A DNA stretch of 53,584 nt from Polyangiaceae bacterium (lineage in GTDB: Bacteria > Myxococcota_A > Polyangia > Polyangiales > Polyangiaceae). Position 1 is the stretch's first letter. Each line of letters begins with the position of its first letter. The DNA is taken from the NCBI GenBank assembly GCA_025936045.1, contig JAICUB010000043.1, positions 1 to 53,584 on the forward strand. Direction: 5' to 3'. Under the pieces are notes generated by a model. That model did no database searches and was not told the DNA's origin. It saw only the letters and a program-made list of their open reading frames with translations. A program made the translations under genes and the position numbers. Shown here in pieces: positions 23,481-32,439 of the stretch.

Positions 23481-26429
23481 ATGGACTTTCTCGTCGTCAG
23501 GGGCGCGGCGCAGCACAACCTGAAAAATGTAAGCTGTGAGCTCCCGCGCAACCGCCTGGTGGTCATCACGGGCCCGAGCGGCTCCGGGAAGTCCTCGCTC
23601 GCCTTCGACACCATCTACGCCGAGGGGCAGCGCCGGTACGTCGAGTCGCTCTCGGCGTACGCACGCCAGTTTCTCGACCAGCTGCCCAAGCCCAAGGTCG
23701 AGAGCATCGAGGGGCTGAGCCCCGCGATCGCCATCGAGCAGAAAGGGCTCGGCAAGAGCCCGCGTTCGACCGTCGGCACGGTGACCGAAATCGCCGATTA
23801 CCTCCGCCTGCTCTTCGCGCGCGTCGGCGTCCCCCATTGTCCCAAGTCCGGCAAGGTGCTTCGCGCGTACACCGTCCAGGAAATCGTGGACAGCATCATC
23901 GCCCGCGGGGACGGCACCAAGGTGGCGCTGCTCGCCCCCGTGGCGCGGCGCACCAAGGGCGACCTCGGTGACGAGCTCGAGCGCTTGCGGCGAGACGGCT
24001 TCGTCCGGGTGCGCGTGGACGGCGATCAAATGGACCTCGGCGATACGATCACCATCGATCGTACGAAAGCGCACGATCTCGACGTGGTCGTGGACCGCAT
24101 CGTGGTCCGTGAGGGAGTGAAGGGACGCCTCACCGACTCGGTCGAGCTCGCGCTCAAGCTCGGTGACGGCACGCTGCTCGTGGACGCCATGGACGAGAGC
24201 GAGCCGGCGGTCATGAGCGAGCGCCTCGTGAGCTGGGAGTACGGCATCACGCTGCCGCCGCTCGAGCCGCGCCTCTTCTCGTTCAACAGTCCGCACGGCG
24301 CTTGCCCGACTTGTGACGGACTCGGCGTGCGCTCGACCGTGGACGTGAGCCGCGTGGTGCCCGATCCGTGTCGCTCGCTCCGCGAGGGCGCCGTGCTCGC
24401 GTTCGGTCGCCGCGGCTCGGTCGCGACGGCGACCGAGGTCGCGCGCGTGGTCGAGCTCCTGCACGTCAACCCGGACAGCGCCTGGCAGGACCTGCCCGAA
24501 GAGGAGCGCAACGCGATCCTGTACGGCGCCCAGCCGCAGAAGGGGCGCCGGCGCGGCCAGGCCTACGAAGGCATCATCGCGCGCCTCGAGCGCATGCTCG
24601 ATTCGGGAGAGGCGCCCGAAGGCGAAGACGAAGCCGGCGACGACGGAGCGATCGGCGTGGACGATCTCGGGCGCTTCGTCGTCACCCGCACCTGTCCGGT
24701 GTGCAACGGCGTTCGCCTACGGCCAGAAGCGCTGGCGGTGCGTGTCGCCGACAAGACGATCGCGGACCTCTGCTCGATGCCGCTGCGGAGCCTGCGCCAG
24801 TTTTTGAACGCGCTCGGCGAGGACCCGGCGCTCAGCGGCCGCGACGCGGCGATCGCGCTGCCGCTGCTGCGGGCCGTGACGGAGCGCCTGCATTTCCTGC
24901 TCGAGATCGGGCTCGACTATCTGTCGCTCGATCGCGCGGCGCATTCGCTCTCGGGCGGCGAAGGTCAGCGCATTCGGCTCGCGACGCAGATCGGCGCTTC
25001 CCTCGTCGGCGTGCTCTACGTGCTCGACGAGCCGAGCATCGGCCTGCACGCCCGTGACAACGAGCGCTTGCTCTCCGCGCTCCGCCGCCTGGTCGACAAG
25101 GGCAACAGCGTGCTCGTCGTCGAGCACGATCGCGACGCCATCCTCGCGGCCGACCACGTGCTCGACATGGGCCCGGGCGCGGGAGCGCACGGCGGCAGCA
25201 TCGTCGCGGCCGGCACGCCCGCCGAGCTCATGGCCTCGGCGTCGTCCGTGACGGGGCCGTACCTCTCGGGCCGGCGCCGCCTGCCGATTCCGCAGACGCG
25301 GACCAAGGCGAGCGGCAACGTGCTGCGCGTCGTGGGGGCGCGCGCACACAACCTCCGCGACGTGATGCTCGAGGTGCCGCTCGGGCTCGTCACGGCCGTG
25401 ACGGGCGTGAGCGGCTCGGGCAAGTCGAGCCTCATCGTCGATACCCTGCTCAGCGCGGCGCGCGCGGAGCTCTACGGTGCGACCGGTTGGGTCGGCCCCT
25501 GTGAGCGCATCGAAGGGCTCGAACAGATCGACAAGGTGATCAGCATCGATCAGACGCCGATCGGCCGCACTCCGCGCTCGAACCCCGCGACCTACACCGG
25601 GATCTTCACGCACTTACGCGAGCTCTACGCGGGCCTGTCGGACGCGCGCGCGCGCGGCTACAAGCCGGGCCGCTTCTCGTTCAACGTGCGCGGCGGCCGT
25701 TGCGAGGCCTGTCAGGGCGACGGCGTCCTGCGTGTCGCAATGCACTTTTTGCCCGACGTTTACGTCACCTGCGACGCGTGCGGTGGCAAGCGTTACAACC
25801 GCGAGACGCTCGAGGTGGCGTACCGGGGGCTGTCGATCGCCGACGCGCTCGAGCTCACGGTCGACGCGGCGAGCGAGCTCTTCGAATCGATCCCGCGCAT
25901 TCGGCAGAAGCTCACGGCGCTGCGGCAGGTCGGCCTCGGTTACATCCAGCTCGGTCAGGCGGCGACGACCCTTTCGGGCGGCGAAGCGCAACGCGTGAAG
26001 CTTGCGACCGAGCTTGCGCGCAAGGCGACCGGCCGCACGCTCTACGTGCTGGACGAGCCCACGACGGGTCTGCACTTCTCCGACATCGAGCTCTTGACGC
26101 ACGCCTTGCTCGGCCTGCGCGACGCCGGTAACACCGTGCTCTTCATCGAGCACAACGTGGAGCTCGTCGCGTGCGCGGACTGGGTCGTCGACCTCGGGCC
26201 CGCGGGCGGCGACCAGGGCGGTCGCATCGTCGCGCAGGGACCTCCGGAGGCCGTGGCCGAGGTCGCCGAGAGCCACACGGGCCGCTACCTCAAGCTCGCG
26301 CTCAGCAGCGCGCGAACCGCGGCGCCGAACGAGCCGCAAGCGGCGGCCGACGCCCCGTCACCACGCGCGTCGAGCACGAGCGGCGTGCGGGCTGCGGCGC
26401 GCGACACGCGGCGCACCAAAGTGCGCTGA
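23481..26429 (+). CDS. uvrA: Excinuclease ABC subunit A
   Basis: The DNA-damage sensor of nucleotide excision repair, a dimeric ABC ATPase that loads UvrB. It has 982 residues from the ATG at 23481; 40 extra upstream codons are in frame but have unusual composition. Walker A motifs are GPSGSGKSS (31-39) and GVSGSGKSS; signature motifs are LSGGEGQRIRLATQ and LSGGEAQRVKLATE; zinc-module Cys pairs are CPTCDGLG/CPVCNGVR and CEACQGDG/CDACGGKR. The typical YAEGQRRYVESLSAYARQFL and IGLHARDNERL stretches are also present. The C-terminal 50 residues are a lineage-specific Ala/Thr/Arg-rich tail. It is divergent from the tRNA and convergent with dksA; it is a single-gene unit. Confidence 0.98.
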   Translation: MDFLVVRGAAQHNLKNVSCELPRNRLVVITGPSGSGKSSLAFDTIYAEGQRRYVESLSAYARQFLDQLPKPKVESIEGLSPAIAIEQKGLGKSPRSTVGTVTEIADYLRLLFARVGVPHCPKSGKVLRAYTVQEIVDSIIARGDGTKVALLAPVARRTKGDLGDELERLRRDGFVRVRVDGDQMDLGDTITIDRTKAHDLDVVVDRIVVREGVKGRLTDSVELALKLGDGTLLVDAMDESEPAVMSERLVSWEYGITLPPLEPRLFSFNSPHGACPTCDGLGVRSTVDVSRVVPDPCRSLREGAVLAFGRRGSVATATEVARVVELLHVNPDSAWQDLPEEERNAILYGAQPQKGRRRGQAYEGIIARLERMLDSGEAPEGEDEAGDDGAIGVDDLGRFVVTRTCPVCNGVRLRPEALAVRVADKTIADLCSMPLRSLRQFLNALGEDPALSGRDAAIALPLLRAVTERLHFLLEIGLDYLSLDRAAHSLSGGEGQRIRLATQIGASLVGVLYVLDEPSIGLHARDNERLLSALRRLVDKGNSVLVVEHDRDAILAADHVLDMGPGAGAHGGSIVAAGTPAELMASASSVTGPYLSGRRRLPIPQTRTKASGNVLRVVGARAHNLRDVMLEVPLGLVTAVTGVSGSGKSSLIVDTLLSAARAELYGATGWVGPCERIEGLEQIDKVISIDQTPIGRTPRSNPATYTGIFTHLRELYAGLSDARARGYKPGRFSFNVRGGRCEACQGDGVLRVAMHFLPDVYVTCDACGGKRYNRETLEVAYRGLSIADALELTVDAASELFESIPRIRQKLTALRQVGLGYIQLGQAATTLSGGEAQRVKLATELARKATGRTLYVLDEPTTGLHFSDIELLTHALLGLRDAGNTVLFIEHNVELVACADWVVDLGPAGGDQGGRIVAQGPPEAVAEVAESHTGRYLKLALSSARTAAPNEPQAAADAPSPRASSTSGVRAAARDTRRTKVR

Positions 26430-26459
26430 GCGCCGCGCCCCCGCAAAGGCGGATTCGGC

Positions 26460-26822
26460 TCAGCCGAAGTCTTTTTCGACGCGTTCCTGGTCTTCCTTGC
26501 AGCGGATGCAGAGCGTCGTTTCAGGGCGTGCTTCGAGGCGTTTGATGCTGATCTTGTCGCCGCAGTCGTCGCAGACGCCGAAAGTACCGCCGTCGATCTT
26601 TTCGATCGCCTTCTGGATCTTGTCGAGGAACGCCTTTTCGCGCCCGCGCAGGCGGAAGGTGAACGACTGCAAGTATTCACTCGAGGCGAGGTCCATCTCG
26701 TCGGGAAGGTCGTCGGTGTCGAGGGCCATGTCCTGATCGAGCGTCTGCTGAGCGCGCTTGATGATCTCCTCGCGCTTCGCCTCGAGCATGTCCCGGAACT
26801 TCTTGAGCTGGACTTTGGTCAT
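26460..26822 (-). CDS. dksA: DksA/TraR family zinc-finger transcription factor
   Basis: The product has 120 residues, shorter than E. coli DksA (151) but usual for many deltaproteobacterial homologues. A coiled-coil N-terminal part contains ALDTDDLPDEMDLASSEY, with acidic residues at the position of the DksA tip that enters the RNA polymerase secondary channel. A globular zinc finger follows (GVCDDCGDKISIKRLEARPE, then LCIRCK), keeping four Cys. The family alters RNA polymerase initiation kinetics together with ppGpp. It is convergent with uvrA (30 bp apart) and lies 180 bp downstream of the amidase gene; an AT-rich patch at about 26970-26981 may hold its promoter. Confidence 0.93.
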   Translation of the reverse strand: MTKVQLKKFRDMLEAKREEIIKRAQQTLDQDMALDTDDLPDEMDLASSEYLQSFTFRLRGREKAFLDKIQKAIEKIDGGTFGVCDDCGDKISIKRLEARPETTLCIRCKEDQERVEKDFG

Positions 26823-27002
26823 GACTACGCCGTAGGTTTTGGCCCGTTGGCCGGCCTTAGTGGGCTCAACAAGCTAGGTCCCCGCAGCGGGTTCGTCAAC
26901 GGTGACGGCATGCGCCGCGTCGCGATCGCTCGGCGCGCCCAGCAACAAACAGACCCAATGCGCAACGGCGAATTATTTTACGCCGAGCCCCGGCCGGCGT
27001 TT

Positions 27003-28625
27003 CTAACGGCCGTCGCGGTAGGCCCGCACGGCGTTCACGATGCCGTCCGCGAGTTTCTGGCGGTAATCGGGCGTTCCGAGGCGCTCCTCGCCGGGCGCGT
27101 TCGAGATGAACGACGTCTCGAGCAGCACCGCCGGCATGGTCGCGCCCGCGAGCACGTAAAACCCCGCGCGACGGACGCCGAGATCGGGCACGTCGGGATA
27201 GCGTCCTCCGAGCGAGGCGAGCGTCGCGCGCTGCAAAAGCTCGGCGAGCCGCTCGGAGCGGTTGACGACGGATCGATCGAGCACGGCGCTCAGGGCATTG
27301 GCGAGCTCGGACGCGGCCGCGGCCGAAGCCGAGTTTTCGCGTGCGGCGATGCGGGCGGAGAGCGCATCGCGTGAACCGTCGAGCACGAAGCTCATCACGC
27401 CCTTGCCGCCGCCGTCCTCGCTCGCGTTGCAGTGAATCGAGATCAGGAGGTCGGCCGCGAATGCGTTCGCGCGCGCGGCGCGCTCGTCGAGCGCCACGTA
27501 CGCATCCGTGTCGCGCGTCAGCAGCGTCGAGATGCCGAGCTCGCGCGCGAGGAGCGGCGCGGCACGGTGCGCGATGTCGAGCGTCACGTCTTTCTCGCGC
27601 AACCCGCTCGGCCCCGTAGCGCCCGGATCGTTGCCGCCATGCCCCGGATCGAGCACGACTCGATGAACCACGCGTTCGCCGACCGCGCCCTCCGCAAAGC
27701 CGAGCGGCGGCTCCTTCGAGACGTCGATGACCAGCCGAAACGGCTCCGGCAGGTAAAAGACGCGACGGTAAGCCGGGCGCGACAGATCGAGCACTACGCG
27801 CGTGCCATTCGCCTGCGCTCCCACGCGCACGCGCTCGACGAGCCCGCCGACGGGCAGCGCGTTCGGCTGGTGCGCCGTGACGTTGGCGAGATCGACGACC
27901 AAGCGCGGACCGTTCGCACCCTCGGCCGCGAGCGCGTGGACTTCGAAGAGCGCCGGGTGCGTCACGTGAACGACGACGCGCGCGGCATCCTTCGCGCCAT
28001 AGCGCTCGATTTCCGTGACGCTCGCCGGCTCAGCGCTCGTCGCGGCTCTCTGGGGCATCACCACGGGGCCCGCGCTCGGCGCGGCCGCGCCCGCGGAGAC
28101 GCTCGCCGAGTCGCGCGGCGCGGCGGGCGCGGCGTCGGAACGAAACGCGGCGAGGCTCACGAGCGCTTCGTTGCAGAGAGCGCGACAGCGCGCGTCGGAG
28201 CTCTGCGACAGCTCGGAATCGATGCGCCGGTACGCGAGCGAAGGGTCGTGCTTGAGCTCCGCTTCGAGCAACGCTTGTCGGACCGCGGGCTCGCAGCGGT
28301 GAGCGGCGTCGGCGCGCACGGCCTGACCGAAGAGCTCGACGGCCTCGAGCGCGTCCGCTTCGCGATGCTCGAGCCGAAACAGCCGTTCGCGAAGCTCGGC
28401 CGCTCGTAGGACGAGCTCTTGCGCCGGTTTGCCGTCGAGCCGGCTTGCCGAGACCGCGAGCGCATCGGAGCGGGCGACGACCTCTGCACGCGCTCCGAGC
28501 GGTGCCGCAAGGGGGGCCCCCGCGTCTGCCGGGGGCGAGGGTCGCGGGCTCGGCCGGCCCGGGGCGCATCCGAGCGCGGCGACGGCGAGCGCCCCCAATT
28601 CAGAAGCGAGCATCCTTTTTTTCAA
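27003..28625 (-). CDS. N-acetylmuramoyl-L-alanine amidase lipoprotein (AMIN + Amidase_3)
   Basis: This zinc enzyme cleaves the amide bond between MurNAc and the stem peptide. It has 540 residues if the TTG at 28625 is used, giving KKRMLASELGALAVAALGC, a good lipoprotein signal; an ATG at 28613 or GTG at 28631 are alternatives. Residues about 45-185 are helical with Cys pairs and unknown function. An AMIN-type beta domain follows (ARVVVHVTHPALFEVHALAA ... FRLVIDVS), then Amidase_3 with LDPGHGGNDPGATG, LREKDVTLDIA, ISIHCNAS and AVLLETSFISN carrying the zinc ligands and catalytic Glu. The usual AmiC plan lacks the helical N-terminal domain. It is divergent from the gene at 28699; cell-division or sporulation cell-wall work is likely. 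Confidence 0.92.
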   Translation of the reverse strand: MKKRMLASELGALAVAALGCAPGRPSPRPSPPADAGAPLAAPLGARAEVVARSDALAVSASRLDGKPAQELVLRAAELRERLFRLEHREADALEAVELFGQAVRADAAHRCEPAVRQALLEAELKHDPSLAYRRIDSELSQSSDARCRALCNEALVSLAAFRSDAAPAAPRDSASVSAGAAAPSAGPVVMPQRAATSAEPASVTEIERYGAKDAARVVVHVTHPALFEVHALAAEGANGPRLVVDLANVTAHQPNALPVGGLVERVRVGAQANGTRVVLDLSRPAYRRVFYLPEPFRLVIDVSKEPPLGFAEGAVGERVVHRVVLDPGHGGNDPGATGPSGLREKDVTLDIAHRAAPLLARELGISTLLTRDTDAYVALDERAARANAFAADLLISIHCNASEDGGGKGVMSFVLDGSRDALSARIAARENSASAAAASELANALSAVLDRSVVNRSERLAELLQRATLASLGGRYPDVPDLGVRRAGFYVLAGATMPAVLLETSFISNAPGEERLGTPDYRQKLADGIVNAVRAYRDGR

Positions 28626-28698
28626 GAGCACCAAACTCGAGGGGTAGGAGGCGGATTGCGCCACCTGGGTCACGGATGGTAGCTTGACCCTCCGGTCC

Positions 28699-29856
28699 AT
28701 GGCCGAAACTGACGCTGATCGACGGGCGGCGGGCACGATGACCGAGGAAGAGGCCGACCGCCTTTCCGAGCAATTCCGGCCCAGCTGGGAAGAGGATCCG
28801 CCCACGGTTCCTCGCGACCAGCCAGTCCCGGCGCCGCCCTCCGCGCCTCAGTCGAGGCCGGCGTCGGGGCCGGCAGTCACGACGGCTCCGGTCGTGAGCA
28901 TCACGAACTCGACACCCGCCACGAAGACCCCGGACAACCCGGTCGCCGCGCGTGCCGCTCTTCCCCTCACCGTCACACCGGCGCGCAAACCGACGCTCGT
29001 CGGGACGGCACCGCCGACTCCGGCCGTCCAAGGCGCGACCGAGCCGGCGCCGGCCGAAGATCTGGACTGGGAAGTTTCGACCAATCCACTTCCCGAAGCC
29101 GAAGCGTCCGTGCAGGAAGCCGAAGCGCCGGTGCAGATCGAAGTCGAGGAGCTGCCGCCGGAGTCGAAGCCGAGCGGCATCGGACAGAAGTACATACCGA
29201 AGGAAGAAGGCGCGCCCGCCGTCGTTCTCGGCGCGGAGGTGCAAGCAGCCGAATCGACCGAGCGCGCGAAGCTCGAGGTCGAACATCGCTCCCGACGCGC
29301 GCCGACGATCATCCGAATGAACGCGTTCGAGCTGCCGAAGGAGGCGGCGCCCGCTCCGGAACCGGAGCTCAGCGTGCCTCGCAAGCGGAACGTCGGGATG
29401 ATGGCGGCGCTGGGCGTGCTCGTACTCGGCGCTGCTGCGGCGATCGCGCTGGTCGTTGCGCGCGGTGGTTCTTCACCACCGGTCGAGCCACCCAGCACTG
29501 CCTCGCCTCCTTCCGCGCAGGCCGCGACGGTCTCACCCGACACGGCAGCGCCTGCCCCCCCTCCCGCACTGCCGGCCGCCGAGCCAAGCCCCAGCGCACC
29601 CGCACCTACCTCGGTTGCTGGCCCCACGCCGAGCGCTGCCGTCGTCATGCCGGTCCCTATGCCCGAGCCATCGGCGCCTGCGTCCGCGAAGCCCGCGCAT
29701 GCCCCAACCGTCGCCGCCAAGACCGCAGCTCAGGCCGCGAAATCGGCGCCCAAGGCCGCTCCAGTGAAGACGGCTGCGAAACCGGCCGGCACCTCACCGA
29801 AGTCATCCGCCAAGACGAGCGGCAAGAATACGATCGTCCGGGAAACGCCGTTTTGA
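28699..29856 (+). CDS. Single-span membrane protein with long disordered ends
   Basis: The product has 385 residues from the ATG at 28699; a TTG at 28684 would add five residues. The first 230 residues are acidic and Pro/Ala/Thr-rich and predicted disordered, with short conserved-looking bits (EEADRLSEQFRPSW, IIRMNAFELPK). One membrane helix (NVGMMAALGVLVLGAAAAIA) is followed by about 150 residues rich in Pro, Ala and Ser, ending in Lys-rich repeats and NTIVRETPF. There is no signal peptide, so the N-terminus is probably cytosolic and the tail periplasmic. This is the layout of the non-kinase halves of kinases in this window, as if the kinase had been lost or replaced. No function can be given. 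Confidence 0.72.
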   Translation: MAETDADRRAAGTMTEEEADRLSEQFRPSWEEDPPTVPRDQPVPAPPSAPQSRPASGPAVTTAPVVSITNSTPATKTPDNPVAARAALPLTVTPARKPTLVGTAPPTPAVQGATEPAPAEDLDWEVSTNPLPEAEASVQEAEAPVQIEVEELPPESKPSGIGQKYIPKEEGAPAVVLGAEVQAAESTERAKLEVEHRSRRAPTIIRMNAFELPKEAAPAPEPELSVPRKRNVGMMAALGVLVLGAAAAIALVVARGGSSPPVEPPSTASPPSAQAATVSPDTAAPAPPPALPAAEPSPSAPAPTSVAGPTPSAAVVMPVPMPEPSAPASAKPAHAPTVAAKTAAQAAKSAPKAAPVKTAAKPAGTSPKSSAKTSGKNTIVRETPF

Positions 29857-29936
29857 AGCCGCCGCGCTCCGGCGCTCGAGCGCGCACGCTTTCGCCCCTA
29901 GCGGAGGAGTAGCGGGCTCGCCTACTGTCGAAATCG

Positions 29937-31088
29937 GTGATTCGGACCCCCTTCTTGAACAAGACCTTGGCAGCCGGGCTGCTCGTCGCCGTGCTCGGCA
30001 GCACGAAGCTCGCGCACGCTGACGACGACGCCACCGCCGCCGCGCGCGAACGCTTCAAGGAAGGGGTGAGCTACTTCGATCAGAAGCAGTACGAGAAAGC
30101 GCGCGCCGCGTTCCTTCAAGCGTACGCGCTCAAGAAGCACCCGGCCGTGCTCCTGAACCTCGCACAGAGCGAGCTGCGCTCGAACCACGAGCGCGACGCC
30201 GCGCAGCACTTCAACGAATACCTGCGGGAAGCAACCGACGCTTCGCAAGCCGAGCGAGACGCGGCACAGGCCGGCCTCGGTAGCGCCCGCACGGCTATTT
30301 CGGAGGTCACCATCGTCACGGAGGCGGATGCCGACGTGAGCGTCGACGGCGTGCTTCAGGGACCCGCGCCGCTCCCCGCGCCGCTGTATCTCGACCCGGG
30401 GCTGCATACGCTTCAGGTAAAAAAGGGCGAACGTGTCGCCAGCCAGAGTGTCAGCGCCAAGGCGGGCGAGACGCGCGAGCTCAAGCTGAAGCTCGCGCCG
30501 GAAGTCGCGCCCACAGCCACGGCGAAGCCGACGCCCGCCGCCGCGCCGCCTCCAGCGAACGCGGCGCCCGAAACGGAGCCGGAGCACCCGCCGGCGAGCT
30601 CCGGGGGCGCCCGCGAACCGTTCTTCCACTGGCTCCTCACGAAACCCGCGGGGGTGATCTCGGGCGGCGCGACCGTGCTGCTCGGCGGCGGCGCCATCGG
30701 GCTCGCGATCGCCTCGCACGTGAGCTATTCCGACGCGGACGACATCGCATCGCAGATCGACGATCAGGCGCGTCAGGACGGCGTCTCGACCCAGGGCATC
30801 TGCACGGATCCGAACAAAGTGCTCGGCGCAGGGAACGAAGCCGAAGCGGCGCATTTCGCGGACGCGTGCTCGGCCCGGCAAGACGACGTGAAGAAGGGCG
30901 ACAACCTGAAGACGGTCGCTACCATCGCGGGTGTCGGCGCAGGCGTGATGGCCGTAACGACGGTGGTCCTCTACTTCGTGACTGCGGACAAGGGCAACAC
31001 GGCGAGCTCGGCGCCGCTCTCGCGCGTCGCGGTGCTCCCCTGGTTCGACGCGAAGCAGGGCGGACTGAGCGTCTCCGGGCGATTCTGA
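29937..31088 (+). CDS. TPR and PEGA domain membrane protein
   Basis: The product has 383 residues from a GTG start at 29937, chosen because it opens a clear signal peptide (NKTLAAGLLVAVLGSTKLAHA, cut before DDDA). TPR-like helices follow (FKEGVSYFDQKQYEKARAAF, then YALKKHPAVLLNLAQSEL), a PEGA-type beta domain (VTIVTEADADVSVDGVLQGP), a Pro/Ala linker, two hydrophobic segments (about 238-258 and 322-345) and the terminal strand GGLSVSGRF. It is the longer cousin of the protein at 2130-2969. The last 118 bases overlap, in antisense, the 3' end of the sigma54 activator gene. The protein is probably anchored in the inner membrane or envelope; its partner is unknown. Confidence 0.85.
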   Translation: MIRTPFLNKTLAAGLLVAVLGSTKLAHADDDATAAARERFKEGVSYFDQKQYEKARAAFLQAYALKKHPAVLLNLAQSELRSNHERDAAQHFNEYLREATDASQAERDAAQAGLGSARTAISEVTIVTEADADVSVDGVLQGPAPLPAPLYLDPGLHTLQVKKGERVASQSVSAKAGETRELKLKLAPEVAPTATAKPTPAAAPPPANAAPETEPEHPPASSGGAREPFFHWLLTKPAGVISGGATVLLGGGAIGLAIASHVSYSDADDIASQIDDQARQDGVSTQGICTDPNKVLGAGNEAEAAHFADACSARQDDVKKGDNLKTVATIAGVGAGVMAVTTVVLYFVTADKGNTASSAPLSRVAVLPWFDAKQGGLSVSGRF

Positions 31089-32380
31089 TCGAAGAGTCGC
31101 GCGCGACCGAGCCACGAACGAAACGTACTGCGCGGAACGCCCGCGGCCCTCGCGGCGCGGCTCACGTTGCCGTCGTGCTCGGCGAGCAGCGCTTCCGCAC
31201 GGCTCGGCATGGCGCGCGCAATCCCCGGCCCCTTCACTTCCGGCTCCGGCAACGTCACGTGGCACCCGAGGATCTCCGAGCCCGGCGCCGCCATCGCCGC
31301 TCGGTAAAGCACAGCGGAGAGCTCGCGCACGTTGCCGGGCCACCCGTGCGCGACGAGCCGCGCGAGCGCTTGCGCTGCCACGCGCTTTTCCCCCACGTCC
31401 GCGGCGAGCCGCTCGAGGAGCACGCGACAGAGTGCCGGGATGTCGCTCTTGCGCCGGCGGAGAGGCGGCAGCGTGATGGTCACCGTCGAGAGGCGATGAA
31501 ATAGATCGACCCGGAACCGCCCTTCGGCGACGCGCGTGTCGAGCGACGCCCAGCTCGCGGAGACGATGCGCACATCGACGGAAATCGCTTGCGCGCCGCC
31601 GATGGGCCGCACGGCGCCGTCTTCGACCACGCGCAGGAGCTTGACTTGCGCCGACAGCGACAGCTCCGCTACTTCGTCGAGGAAGAGTGTGCCGCGATGC
31701 GCCGCTTCGAACGCGCCCGCGCGGCTCGTGACGGCACCCGTGTACGCGCCGCGGCGATGGCCGAAGAGTTCGGCGTCGGCGAGTGAGTCGGGCACCGCCC
31801 CGGCGTTCAGCGGCACGTATTCGCCCGTGCGACCGCTCAGCGCATGGAGCGCGCGCGCGACGACGTCCTTGCCCGTGCCCGACTCGCCTTGCAGGAGCAC
31901 GCTTTGTCGCGAGCGTGCGTGTCGAGCGATCTCTTCCGCCACTCGACGCATCGGCAGCGACGAGCCGACGAGGCCGGGGATGCGCGGAACGCTGCTCGAG
32001 CTCACCTCGGATTGCCTTCGCAACGTCACGCTCGTGCGTCCTATGACGAAGCTTGCGCCGTCCTCGGCGAGCAGCGCAGAACCGAGCCGCGCACCCCCGA
32101 CGTAGAGGCCGTTGGTCGAGCCCAGATCCTCGATGCGCACGCCTCCGTCCGCGAGCGACAACGAGCAGTGCCTCGAGCTCACGCACCGATCCTCGAGCCG
32201 CACGTCGGCGCTGCGGCCGCTGCCGAGCACGAGCATCCCGTTCTCGGGTAGCTCGACCATGCGGGACTCCTCCGCCGTCCCCATTTCGACGACCCAGCCG
32301 CCTTCGGCGCGGCAGGCGGGGATCACCAGGGTGTCCGAGGTCGCTTCGCTTGGCTCTAGGCTTTCGTGTTGCACGACCAT
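30971..32380 (-). CDS. FHA domain-containing sigma54-dependent transcriptional activator
   Basis: The product has 469 residues from the ATG at 32380. An N-terminal FHA domain (about 50-115; LVLGSGRSADVRLEDRCVSS, then RHCSLSL and DLGSTNGLYVGG) should bind phosphothreonine, linking it to Ser/Thr kinases. The AAA+ domain has Walker A GESGTGKD (165-172), GAYTGA at 211-216 (a one-residue variant of the sigma54-contacting GAFTGA loop), Walker B TLFLDE and arginine-finger region LFHRLSTVTITLPPLRRR. A Fis-like HTH follows (ALLAEHDGNVSRAARAAGVP) and then a 40-residue tail, partly antisense to the convergent gene. It is a Myxococcota-type enhancer-binding protein that could be activated by a kinase such as those in this window; targets are unknown. 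Confidence 0.94.
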   Translation of the reverse strand: MVVQHESLEPSEATSDTLVIPACRAEGGWVVEMGTAEESRMVELPENGMLVLGSGRSADVRLEDRCVSSRHCSLSLADGGVRIEDLGSTNGLYVGGARLGSALLAEDGASFVIGRTSVTLRRQSEVSSSSVPRIPGLVGSSLPMRRVAEEIARHARSRQSVLLQGESGTGKDVVARALHALSGRTGEYVPLNAGAVPDSLADAELFGHRRGAYTGAVTSRAGAFEAAHRGTLFLDEVAELSLSAQVKLLRVVEDGAVRPIGGAQAISVDVRIVSASWASLDTRVAEGRFRVDLFHRLSTVTITLPPLRRRKSDIPALCRVLLERLAADVGEKRVAAQALARLVAHGWPGNVRELSAVLYRAAMAAPGSEILGCHVTLPEPEVKGPGIARAMPSRAEALLAEHDGNVSRAARAAGVPRSTFRSWLGRARLFDQNRPETLSPPCFASNQGSTATRESGAELAVLPLSAVTK

Positions 32381-32439
32381 CTGGTCGGTCCGCTCGCCGC
32401 CGGAGTTGCGCGTGTGATAAGGCTCCGGCTCCGAAAGCC

